A stretch of DNA of 64,000 bases, from assembly GCA_030704615.1 (NCBI GenBank), contig CM060732.1:59377053-59441052 (forward strand), written 5' to 3'. The position numbers were made by a program, and so were the translations under genes. The notes beneath the pieces were generated by a model that searched no databases, was not told where the DNA came from, and saw nothing but the letters and a program-made list of their open reading frames with translations. This stretch comes from Takakia lepidozioides. Lineage: Eukaryota; Streptophyta; Takakiopsida; Takakiales; Takakiaceae. Positions within the stretch are counted from its first letter, which is position 1; each line of letters opens with the position of its first letter. Below, in pieces: positions 11,201 through 23,200 of the stretch.

Positions 11201-14200
11201 GATTGCTCCTGGACGGCCAACCGTTCTGCAAAGGGGGGACAGTTACCCCATGTGTAGATTTTGCTCGTCTTGTGTAAACTTTGAGAATTGGTAAACCATT
11301 CAGGGTACCAAATCTTTCAGTTACACGACGCACAGGCTCCGCACACATAGGGGCAGATTGTCCGTCAGACTGCTTGGGGACAATTACCCCGTGTATAGAT
11401 TTTGCTCGTCTTGTGTAGACTTTGAGGATTGGTAAACCATTTAGAGTACCAAATCCTTCAGTTACACGACGTTCAGGCTCTGCACACTTAGGGACAGATT
11501 GTCCATCTGACGGCTTGGGGACAATTACCCCGTGTATAGAATTTGTTCGTCTTGTGTAAACCTTGAGGATTGGTAAACCATTCAGAGTACCAAATCCTTC
11601 AGATTCAGGACGTTCAGGTTCCGTACACTTAGGGGCATCTTGTTTCTGGCTGTTTGGATTCAACCTCATCCAGAGCATCAAACCGATTAGAAACTCTCAA
11701 GTTGAAGTTGTTGCCCTTGGTTGTCTTCCTAGAGCGCCCCATTGAATCACCAATGTCTAAGACCGCTCTCCAGCCAGTCAAGGGACGAACTTCTTTGAGA
11801 TTGAATTGATGCGGGACTCTATTAGAAGCACTTTTGGTCATTGCAACCTTCAACGTACCCCTGTTATCAAGTCTCGAGATGGTACCATTAGCCATGAAAT
11901 CCAAGCCTAAGCTAGAGCATGTAGTTTTAAAGGACACATCGTCCATCCTGGGATTCACCCCAAAAACTACACATGAAGCCCTAGATTTGGCATAAGTAAC
12001 CAATTCCCAGGGATCACCCTGAGGAGTGTTGATGTTGATAGGAGCTAAATTTTTGATTGTTTTCGCAGGCCATAAGTTTAAGCACAGGAACCAACCCGAG
12101 CCCAAGTGCCGAGTTGCTAGACAGAGCATACGACTGCCCAATTTGGGCGGAGGGGCTGCCCCCAAGCGGTAGGAGTCCGCTTGTTACCATTCAGAGATCA
12201 CACTCCAGGGAGTTGCAGGGAATGGCCCGTGTAGGCATATTCTAAAGAGGGAAAGGCCCCAAGCTTTCCAACTAAATCCAATGCACTACCTTACCTGAAG
12301 CAAAGCACTTCAGGTCGAAACAAACAAGGACACGAGGTCACAAGGCCGGCATTTAGTCACAGAGACATTAATGTACTCCCGTTTCAAGTCCACCCAATGT
12401 CAATAGGCTTCCTAGAGGACAGGGTGATAGAGAGAGAGAGAGAGAGAGAGAGGGAGGGAGAGGGAGAGGTTTGTCATAGACGTGCAGCCACAGACCCCAA
12501 GAGAGAGAGAGAATGTACTCATGCCATTCCCTGTGAACGTTGGCTTGTCATAGCCTTACAGCCATTGACCCCGCGGGAAACTAACCCTCCCAGAGATTTT
12601 TGAGGGGTTTGCACCCACCAGGGAGGGAGGAAGAGAGACAGATAGCGTACCAAAACGGGGCGATATGAGTTAGCACGCAGAATGGTGTGTTCAATAGCCA
12701 GGGGACTATACTGACATCCACCGATGATATATGTAACCTAGTAACACAGAACAAGTCACATATTATGAATCAGAACCATTCATACTTAGTAGAACAGACA
12801 CTTCGCACAAAAAAGTGTTTTGACAGAAGGGCACCTTGCTCATGAGCAATACACGCTTGAAATGGCATTTTGGCACACCGTACACCAAATATGCCTGTGG
12901 GACATGCCAAGAAACAGAGTCCAAATTACTTCCATGGAGATATCTGTGCTAACTTTCAGCTTTAATAAGCCAATCAATCTCCTTCCAACATTTAGGGCGG
13001 GGAATTTCAATCATCTTAGATAAGAGACTAAGAACCCTCCTATGACATCACAGAACAGCCTCGACCAAATGATCTAGGCCACAAAGACGGTAATCCAATC
13101 AACCGGAAGCGTTTTTTCAGAGCCCGCTATCTGAAGACGCTTCCTCCTTTTCCTTCTTACAATCCTTTCACCTCAACCCCTTGCAAGAGATAACAAAAAT
13201 TCCCCAAAATTAAGTGACATTACATGTAGCAGGAGTGATTTGTAGATATTGATCCAAAAAGCCAGGCGCTGCTCATGATTCATCTGTTTCGGCTCCACAT
13301 GCCTCAACCCCTTCACGAGTGCCCTGATTTATGCCAGAGCAGATGCATGTTAGGTTGGGAAGTCTAAACATGACCATCAGACACATCAAAGTTCTTGTGC
13401 TCAGTACACGCTGGATCTTACCACGCATCTTTCCACACATTGATATTTGTGGAACGAGAAACAACATAGCTTGTCACATGAACCTGGAGGAGATGTACTC
13501 ATTGACAGGTTTCTGTAACCCTCGCATGTGACTACCCTTGAGTGGCATAATAGCATGGGCCGATTTTGCAGGAGCCTGTGCTGGGGTTTTACCCATCAGG
13601 AACTGAAACGTCATAGAACTGTGAAGCCCATGACAATCCAATTACAGGTTGTGCGTGGTTATTTAAGGCCGTTGGAAATCATGATGTTGACTTCCAGCAA
13701 TGCTACTGTAGCCCTCTACATAATAAAAATGTGACAAATGTTGTTTTGAAGAACAAAGTGGGCAAAGAATAAGTGAACATGAAGGAAAGATGAAGTGAAC
13801 GGACAGATGGACCATTGATACTGGATGCCGGAACCTGTAATGACAGAATTACATTTGCAGAAAGAAACTTGGACTGGACCAGCAGACTGATTGGGATCAA
13901 TTGGATGCTTGGCCACATTGCCTGGCATTTTGAGGGAATTGAGGTGGGGCAAACAACAACACAACTTTGCTCAGTTTAGAGACCTCCATTCATCCACAAC
14001 ACTCACCTTAATTGCCTATGCAACACACTATGTTCCTTCAAGTTTTCCTCTGTGGGAAGCAACGTCACTTCCAAACTAGTGGCATAACGTCCAATTTCCC
14101 AGGTGCTGTTGCCTTCTCTGATCCCATATGGATCAAGGGCCACATCCTCCCCTATATTCTCCAGCATCATGTCAAAAACTGATGGATGCTGCAATGGGAA

Positions 14201-17200
14201 GGTAATACAAAGTCTTAGCTTTGTAACACCACTTGTGAAAAACCTATGGAACAAATAAAGCAAGCATCTCATATATAACACAATATCTAGTTCCCCTTCT
14301 GAGCAGACCAGCGAAAGATGGGGTGTTGGAAACAAAATGGACCCAACAAGATCTACAACCATCATATCTATTGAAAAGCTTCACATTCTTTCTAACCTAC
14401 AGCAATGCAAGCTTCACAATCAACTCCTTCCACAGAACCTATGGATGCTGAGAAAAATACCTGAGAGGAATGGCAACTTATTTTCCTCTTCGAGTATCCC
14501 AAATCTTGTGATGAGACACGCGACCATGAAGTCGAACAGAGAGACTCGGCAGAATGTTCATAGAGAGAGGATACTGTTTGGACCAGTTCTTCAGACAACT
14601 TATTTGGACGGGTGGTGAACAGCCTTATATTTGGGCCTGAGATGGAAGATGCCAATGAAGCTGGTTCCGGTGATTCCTACAAACAGAATCATATCTATCA
14701 ATCAGAGGTCTGTGCTTCTTTGAGTGCATCAGTTCAGCAATCAACTTCTCCTGGGAACATGTCCCAATCTGTCCAGTTCAAGTTTTGTCATGGTCTCCAA
14801 CCTGTTTCTCTCTCTCTCCCTCTCTCTCTGGGCACGGGGTCAATGGCCACAAAGCTACGGCAAACAACGTCTTATGAATACATTCTCTCTCTCTACCAAC
14901 GTCAGCCCCTGACAGAGGTAGGTTCTGTCCCTTTTGTTCCCGCTCAAACTGGGCGCGGGGTCAATGGCCACAAGGCTACGGCAAACAACGTCTTATATGT
15001 ACAATCTCTCTCTACCGGGTTTAGGGTTTAGGGTTTAGGGTATGAATACATTCTCTCTCTTTTTACTTATGCCAAATCTAGGGCTTCATGTGTAGTTTTT
15101 GGGGTGAATCCCAGGATGGACGATGTGTCCTTTAAAACTACATGCTCTAGCTTAGGCTTGGATTTCATGGCTAATGGTTCCATCTCGAGACTTGATAACA
15201 GGGGTACGTTGAAGGTTGCAATGACCAAAAGTGCTTCTAATAGAGTCCCACATCAATTCAATCTCAAAGAAGTTCGCCCCTTGACTGGCTGGAGAGCGGT
15301 CTTAGACATTGGTGATTCAATGGGGCGCTCTAGGAAGACAACCAAGGGCAAGGACTTCAACTTGAGAGTTTCTAATCGGTTTGATGCTCTGAATGAGGTT
15401 GAATCCAAACAGCCAGAAGGACAAGATGCCCCTAAGTGTACAGAACCTGAACGTCCTGAATCTGAAGGATTTGGTACTCTGAATGGTTTACCAATCCTCA
15501 AGGTTTACACAAGACGAACAAATTCTATACACGGGGTAATTGTCCCCAAGCCGTCAGATGGACAATCTGTCCCTAAGTGTGCAGAGCCTGAACGTCGTGT
15601 AACTGAAGGATTTGGTACTCTAAATGGTTTACCAATCCTCAAAGTCTACACAAGACGAGCAAAATCTACACACAGGGTAATTGTCCCCAAGCAGTCTGAC
15701 GGACAATATACCCCTAAGTGTGCGGAGCCTGTGCGTCGTGTAACTGAAGGATTTGGTACCCTGAATGGTTTACCAATTCTCAAAGTTTACACAAGCCGAG
15801 CAAAATCTACACATGGGGTAACTGTCCCCCCTTTGCAGAACGGTTGGCCGTCCAGGAGCAATTCGCAGGCCTAGGGGATACCCCATCCAAATTCCAAGAG
15901 CTATTGATTGTGCAAAGAGGTTCTTTGACCTGTGCAGGCTAGAAGTTAACGTTAGGAAGCAGTGGTGGCATTCAACAACCGTGGGGAGGGGATTTCAAAT
16001 GGAAATGGGATGAGGAAGAGATCCCTGTACTCCCTTCCTACACATATCTTGGTGTTGAGCTTTAATCATGGCTAAGTTTTTGGTAACACCACTCAAGAAT
16101 TGCCTAATCCTGTCATGCAGGTAGGGTTTTTTGCCTAGAACGGAATGGGATATTGGAAAACGGATTAGGATTCTTCCTAGGTCCTGACCTAAAGCAGCTG
16201 TCAGAAAAGAGGCTGCCCTCTAAAGTTAGAAGCCCTGGCTGCTCTTCTCATTTGGAAGAGCGGGCAGGAGCTGAAGGAGCAGTCACCTCAGTGCTGACCT
16301 ATGGTTCAAGCAAGGTAATCACTTAGTTTCAAGTGCTGCTCAGTATGACAACACAGGGCCGAGTGCTGTTGTAACAGCATAAGCAATGCTTTTCTTTGCT
16401 TTGTTGATGTACTGTTGCAAGAGATATTACCACTCTCCCACCCACGTATGCTGTCTTTTCTGTCTTGCAATCCAGAATGTCTCCTAGCTGAAGTGGACAT
16501 GGGTAACAACTGTCAAGCCGTTTAAGCCTGCAATTCTATGCAAATCACTAATCTCTTGGTTGGTGGGTGTGCATGATGGGGCCAGGTGAGGTTGCTTCAC
16601 TTGCTTTAGAGGGTAGACATGCTTGGATTGTGAATAGGAAAGAAAGGGCATAAGGGAAGTCTTCTTATTGCCTCATACTTGGTGTGGACTGGTGTTGAGA
16701 CTAAAAACTTAGTGGCAGCCTTGCCATATGTTGATCCTTTTGAAATAGGTAATGGCTTGTCACAGTGACCTCCTAGGGGCTCAAGTATGCCCACATGGAG
16801 CGTTTTGATTTGCAGAACTGCTCCACTAAATGCTATGGCTTTCTCATAGCTGCAGTTTTGACTTCTACATAGCTTCTACTAAAAATATTCTAGTATGAAT
16901 GAATCTATGTGGGAGTCTACTCTACTTGCGGAAACTAGGAAGGATGTTAAAGTCAAAGCCTTGCTTGCATATGATGATACCTTATGTAAGCAATTGCAAG
17001 ATTTGTATGCATGCATATTTGCAAATCTCAGTTTGGCAGGACTTCTGAGGTTTCTATGTAAATGCTTAAGTCTACATTGAAGGAGCTCGACCATGACCAG
17101 ATGTATGATGTCGTTAAACAAAACAGGACTAGATCCAAATGATCTAGGACTGGACAAGACGTGACATGACTAAATCAAAATCTCGCCTCCCCCCTCTCAG

Positions 17201-20200
17201 CTTACCTCCATCAGGAAATTCGTCTTTGGCCTCATATGGTGTTGTCTGACACTGTCCCGTGGCACCATGTGGTTGTGTGGTTTCTTGTCTCTCACAGATG
17301 TTATAATTTCCCTTTTCTTTCTATAAGCTTCCCATGGAGGTTATAAGTTTCTTTCTTCCTTTCCGCAGACGTTATAAAGCACTATTTCATTTCATTTCCT
17401 TTGTCTCTCGCACACTCTTCTTTTAAGTCATCCATGTCATTTTGTGGGGTTTGGGTAGCACCGTAGTGACGTTTTTGTGGAACAAGGTAGGGTGAGAAGG
17501 TAAGAAGTTCTGGATAAGGAGAGGAGGACCAACCTGGACCTGGTCAATCTCAAAGCCAGACTCAAGAGAGGCGTTGAGTGCACCATAGCTACTTCGACTA
17601 GATTGCAGTCTCACCAATATGCTTCTCTCCCTAAGAAGGCTTCCACCATCTTTGGCCAATCTATCCTCCTGCAGGTCAACAGTAACATTAGCTCATGAGT
17701 CCAAGCATGGTTGATGAACTCCAAAAGACATAACCCTTCCAAAGGCACTCGTGACTTGGAAAGTGCAGCATGTCCCACGTTCTCAATGGTGAAGGAAGAA
17801 AAGTGACATCATGCTCTTGAGGGCACAATAACCTCCCAACCCTCCAGAAGCAAGTTATGGTATTAAGTTCAGCATGGTATAGAACTCAGCCCTCTATCAC
17901 CATAGCTCACATCGAGAGGAGACCAAAATGGTAAAAGGGGATGGATGTTGCTTTATACAATCACATCGACATCATTCTTGAGAGCATAATGCCAATGCCA
18001 AAACTGCTACCACAGATTCTACCCGATAAAAATTGTTACACAATTTCTTTTGGTTGCACCATCCCTCACACTACCACACGGCATCTCCATCTCACAACGG
18101 GAATGGGGAAAGGTTGGGGTAAACTGGCTGTACCTGTTTGGTGGGAAAACCCTTTCTGTCATGTCCATTCTCAGACAGCGGAGGGCGCTGCGTATGTGCA
18201 GGGACAGATTTGATCTTAGAAAGACTTTTGTTTGTCGAAGAAACAGTCGACCCAAGGTCTCCCACCACATATTTATCTCTAGCAACAATTTCTCCTAAAC
18301 TGGGAGCCCCGTCGAGTGACACGGAATCCATGGATACTAAGATACTCTGAGTTGCATGGCCCTTAAGGCGTGCCGTGACATGAAACTACATCACACCATT
18401 GAAACAAGTGTTAAAATCTCTCCATTGTGGATTTATAACGATAGCACAAATTGAGTGCTCTTTCACTTTGATTTCCTGGTTTGGGGGTGAAGGAAAGGAA
18501 AACACCCTAAACTAAATCAAAACCTTGATCGCAACTTTGGCCAGCCAAGAAATGTTGTGGACAAGGCAAGGTCATTTGTCCCTTTCCCTCTCTCGCTCTC
18601 AGTTGTGGTATGTTCCACTGTTTGAGCAAACCTTCTGTAATGATAGTGGCCCCCCTTGTATCCCTTAGCCCATTTGCCTTCTATCCCTACCTGTTCAAGC
18701 TTACCTCAGAAAAGCAGATTTGACAGAAGAACTCATTGCAAGTTTTGCAGAGAAGTGATGGTGACTGTGTGGCCTTGCCACGACCAGCACACACTGCACA
18801 TCTACCCCACCCAACCGTAGGAGTTAGCATAGTTCAAAGGCACTGGTTCTTCAACTAACCAATTCAACCTTCAAGCTCGGAAAATGGTTTCAAGTATGAA
18901 AGCATGAGCTACAATCATCTCTGTTGGTATCTCTGTATTTCAGTAGTATTACACCAATTTAAACAAATTAGTGAATTGTTTGTCTGATTGAGGAGAACTC
19001 AATGAAATTGCTTGCATATCTACAAGGTAAGTACACAATTGAATGCATCTCTTGATGTGCATAGATTTCAATGATAGTCAAGAGATATTTCTACATGCCA
19101 TGGAGGATATCACTGTACCTATCAGGAATATCTGAGGGCTGACAGCCCAGCTGAAGTGTTTCCACCCCTGCTTTTGCCACATAAAACATAATTATCACTT
19201 TCTTGTCAACCCTCTGCAAAGATTACGTTCAATCTAAGTTCATGCTGGGTCTTCCTTGCATTGCTGTCATACGCAAGTCTTCCTTACAAATAGCTCAAGA
19301 GTAAAACAAAATTTATAACGTTCATCGGGGCGGGGGGGGGCCAAGGTCCATATACAAAGTCGAACAACAAGAAAACCACATCCAAAGAGGAAACTAATAA
19401 GATACCACCCCACAGAACATGTAAGATATGCAGTCAGACAAGGTTATATCCAGTGAGAGTTGGCAGGAGCAACCTGGCAGTTGATCAATGCCAAATTGAT
19501 CCAAATCTTGAATGGTGCACTCCATCTACACCCAAACAGCTCTAATTAGTTATGACTGCACGCACATTGCAGGTTGATTCCAGCCAGGTCAGGTCATCTC
19601 TTCGAGACTCCCAAGATACGGCTTAGTTAAAGTACATATCGCTACCATAAGACAAGGTCATTAAAGAAAGAGGTCACAACAAAGTGACGAACCCAAGGTT
19701 ACACACAGCTGAACAAACATCAGGATTACCTCAGCCTCAAAAAACTCCACTTCCATGTCACTGGTTTCACTGTCGTCAGTACCTCTGGAAGAATACTCTC
19801 CATTCTCTATTACAAGCTCTCGGCCATTATTGGGTTCAATTAGAGGCAGATGCTTGACTGTCGCCCTCAGCTTTTGGCGCCCCTCCATTTCCCGGGTGCA
19901 TATCTGGCTTCCCGATGTCAAAGCACACGACAAACATCACTTACAAGTAGGGATGCATACCGTTCTCATATAACAGACAAGTGCAAGGAGAGAGGAAATG
20001 TACTCAGAAGACGTTTGTCACAGCCTTGTGGCCATAGACCGTAAGGAGACAGAATGTACTCATAAGACATTGTTTGCCGTAGCCTTGTGGCCATAGACCC
20101 TGCGCCCAGTTTGGGCGAAACAGAAGGGACCAGAAAGTACCTTTGTGAGGGGCTCACTCCGGTAGTGTGACTTACCTTGGTATAAATAATTAGTTCGGGC

Positions 20201-23200
20201 TTTCCAGATATCCTCTAGAATGCCCTTCACACAAGCATCAATATCCTGTTGTGAGCGGCCCAAAAGTTAGACCCCAACAGGGCTTCGGGTTTTAAGGCTC
20301 AGCCTGGTGCTGGGACAGTGTCTTGATTGTCCTGAAGAGGGTCACTCTCTGGTGAGAATATCCCGGACAATGTATCAGAAAATGGACATTATCTTCAGGT
20401 TGCCCACACATCGGGCAATTACAATTTCCTCTTCCTCTCTGCATCTGTTTGTTGTTCAGAGGTAGGTTTCCCACCTACCTGCCCTTGGCACTATACTGAA
20501 ATTGAAACCTTGAGATCATCCTTAAGGTCCTCGCCCATGTCATAGACTGGAGACAAGTTTTTTATGCCTAACTCCATTTTCATTGGACAGTCTTTGGGCA
20601 TCAGACATGGCTTTGGACACAACCCCCTCCAGGACACTTTTTCCAGTAGGGGGTCAATTCTTCTGGACTGATAGTCAGATACTTGAAAAACTCTTCTACC
20701 CTTTTCCCACCAAGACTTAGCCTGTTTAACAGGATGGTCTTGCTTCCAAGAAATAGTGTCAATTATCTTAGAGTATCTGGTATTAGGCATGCAATTCAAC
20801 TCACCCCACCATCTGACCTTGAATTCATCACGTCAAGAGGGATATGCCAAACTCGCCCCGAACAGTCACATTAGCTGTTCTAGAACAAGCTGACATGCTT
20901 TCATTGTGCACCGTGACCTGAATGGATTCTAGAGCTTTAGCACGACTGAAATTGTCGACCCACACAGCAGACGTAAGGTTCTATCATCACGGAGAACCAA
21001 CAATGTCTCTCGATAGAAATGGAGTTTTGTTGTGAGATTGGGGCTTCCAAGTTCTCCTGACATGTAGTTCCATAAGCTCCCTTCTAATGAGTCTGTTGTG
21101 ATCCTGTTTGGATGTGATTTCCACCTCTTCTGGATTTTGTGGCAATAGCGAAGCAACAGAGAGTCCATTGCGCTCAAAAAAACTGCACACTCGAGCATAC
21201 CAGGAGTGCTTGAAACCTGCTGTTTTGAGCCTAATAGATGTTGCGAGGGCTCTTGCCACGAGCCCCTTGGGTGGGATGGCTTCTAACCTTTTAAGAAAGA
21301 TTGAAATAGAAAGAGAGACATAAAGAAACTTGCTAACGTCTATGGGTGGCCCAAGGGTCCTTGAGACCACGAGAGAAACAGTGTTCTCAAATATAAAAGC
21401 GGCAAAGGGGAGGGAAAATTGCCAGGAGCAAGACAGATAGATGGTACAGTGGAGAGACAAACAGATGTAACGTAAACACAGCTGCAAAGGCACCGATATC
21501 CATCAGATCTCAAGGAGGTTAACAGTCTTACTGACCTCATCAAAAGTCAGGTCAAACCATTCATCCAGCAAGCAAAATGCATTCCGATGAGTGAGCAGGA
21601 TAACCTGCAACTCCATCCCAAGCAGACAACATAATGGAAACTTCAATGGGAGAATCACATGACCAATATGTGCATTTAGCAAGCTCGACCTGAGACAACA
21701 ACCTGCTCTTCTTCTCTACATTGCAGATATACCTGGCGGATGCCATTCACCATGAGCTTCTCTGCACGATTTTGTATTCCCCAATAGCTGCACCAGAGAA
21801 ACACAGACAGCCACATTAGTGAGCCAGGCACAAAGAGGGGCAGGCTCAGGTTGATAGCAAGTTTGCTTTCTCTTGTAAGAAAAGCCAGATTGGAAAAGAT
21901 ATTGAAACCTCCTTCAAACTGAGGATCTGAAAAATTGTGTGGGCAACTTAACACTTCAAATTCTCTCCTGACAAGCAAATCCTTCTCCTTGCAATTCATG
22001 TTCTGCTAGAAAACCTATTTCTTACAACCCTAATTGTGCCCCTTCTAAGATTTGACTACGAAAGCAATTGCCACACTGGGATGCAGAACTACTCTAGAAA
22101 ACGTTATTTGTGCTGGCCGCTCATGTTAAGTCTTCCCAGACAAAAAAAATCTGAACTGACTCCAGTGAGGCATATGAACTGCTTGGAGCATTGCAAAATT
22201 TACTATGATCAACCTCATATTTACTGCAAGCTGACAAAAGGATGAAATGTATGACAGGACCCTGTTACCTACTTGGCTTCCACCTTGACCAACTTGTATG
22301 CGCACATCACTGGCTCTACATTACCACGCCAATTCTTCGCTAGAGGTCCCCGCCTGTTCCACCAATCAGACACCCACAATCATGATCTAGCTACTCTCTC
22401 ATGCTGTCTCTACAGAGTTTCTGCACTAAACCCCTGTCAAGCCATGGTCTGAAACTTCACTAGTGAATGCTTAGATCTTCTGTTGAAATTAATAGCAAGG
22501 CTCCTGAACAAATGTTAAGTACCTCGCTCAACAACAACACTTACCCAGTCTTCTTTGATTTGTACAGCTTGGGGTCAAGTTCTGCTCGGTAGTCTCGTTT
22601 TGGAATCTGAGCACGGCATATACACTGACTTCAGACTAGATTTCAATGTGGGTCCTAAAACAGGTATCACCAGTGCACACGTACTATCTATTGAAGCCAT
22701 GACAACTGTCGAGACTGGTACTGGCTTTTACTAACCTCCATGTATTACGTCTATTTACGGTCTGCCCTTTGCATCCCTTTACTTCTGCCCTAATATTACA
22801 AGTAATACCAACCTGGTCGTACGCAATGTCGACAATGTCGACTTTGCGGATGGTAAGGTCAGATCCACTGAGGCCAAAAATGTTATCCTTAGACCCATTG
22901 TCCTCCATATGCATGCTCCACATCTCTATCTTCAACTGCTCCCAAAATCCCATGAAACAATAAGCAGAAGAAATGTAGTGTCAGATGAGGTACTTCACAA
23001 TCTGGTCTCCCAAGAAAACCCCTTTCCAACCCCTTATATGGACACTCAAGAGAGAACCCCTACAAATTCTACTCTTCCAACATGGCACGGGAGATTGAAC
23101 AAAGCAAATGTTAAGGCAATGCGTCAGACCTTGTGGAAGAAGGGGATTGAAATGACAGTGCGGCTGAAGGGGTATGTCATCCAGGTCCTTTCATCAATAA

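Larger units (their letters stand above)
7560..12300 (-). mobile_element. LINE-B, near full-length non-LTR retrotransposon, inactivated
   Basis: Minus-strand order: ORF1-like region (about 12165-11640; MDDVSFKTTCSSLGLDFMAN), three 141-bp tandem repeats (about 11640-11220), apurinic-type endonuclease (11150-10380; ATFNFSGL, QETW, GDFNARVG, TSDHFLVW), inter-domain region (10387-9593), reverse transcriptase (9537-8520; GYRGITLLN-like GNYRGITLLN, QAGFRRNRG, FLDVKKAYDTVW, QGCTLSPLLF, FADD), an inverted segment (about 8236-8525), zf-RVT (8186-7560; CNCPLCGQSEDSIHFLIHC) and the 3' module with CT tract (7620-7560). Frameshifts near 11640, 10853, 10375 and 9600 kill it. It sits in the largest intron of the PITP-DUF547 gene, in the same orientation. 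The exact 5' end is unclear. Confidence 0.9.
5240..14676 (-). other. DUF547-domain exons (part of the fusion gene)
   Basis: Seven exons encode a full plant DUF547 domain. Landmarks in order: RPNKLSEELVQTVSSLYEHS; VALDPYGIREGNSTWEIGRY; RHVEPKQMNHEQRLAFWINI; AYLVYGVPKCHFKRVLLMSK; YSPLAIEHTILRANSYRP; EKAEPLVTFALCCGSRSSP; then VRTYTGTNI, VLIPKILHGYARDF, and WSFRYLFNQR before the stop. In the family these correspond to NKLSEE, LAFWINIYNAL, the AYLxYGIP helix, EHSIL and EPLVCFALCxGSxSDP. DUF547 commonly follows a MIP1-type leucine zipper in plants; no clear zipper was seen here. The exons are intact despite about 7 kb of LINE DNA between exons 12651-12737 and 5665-5784. Confidence 0.85.
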
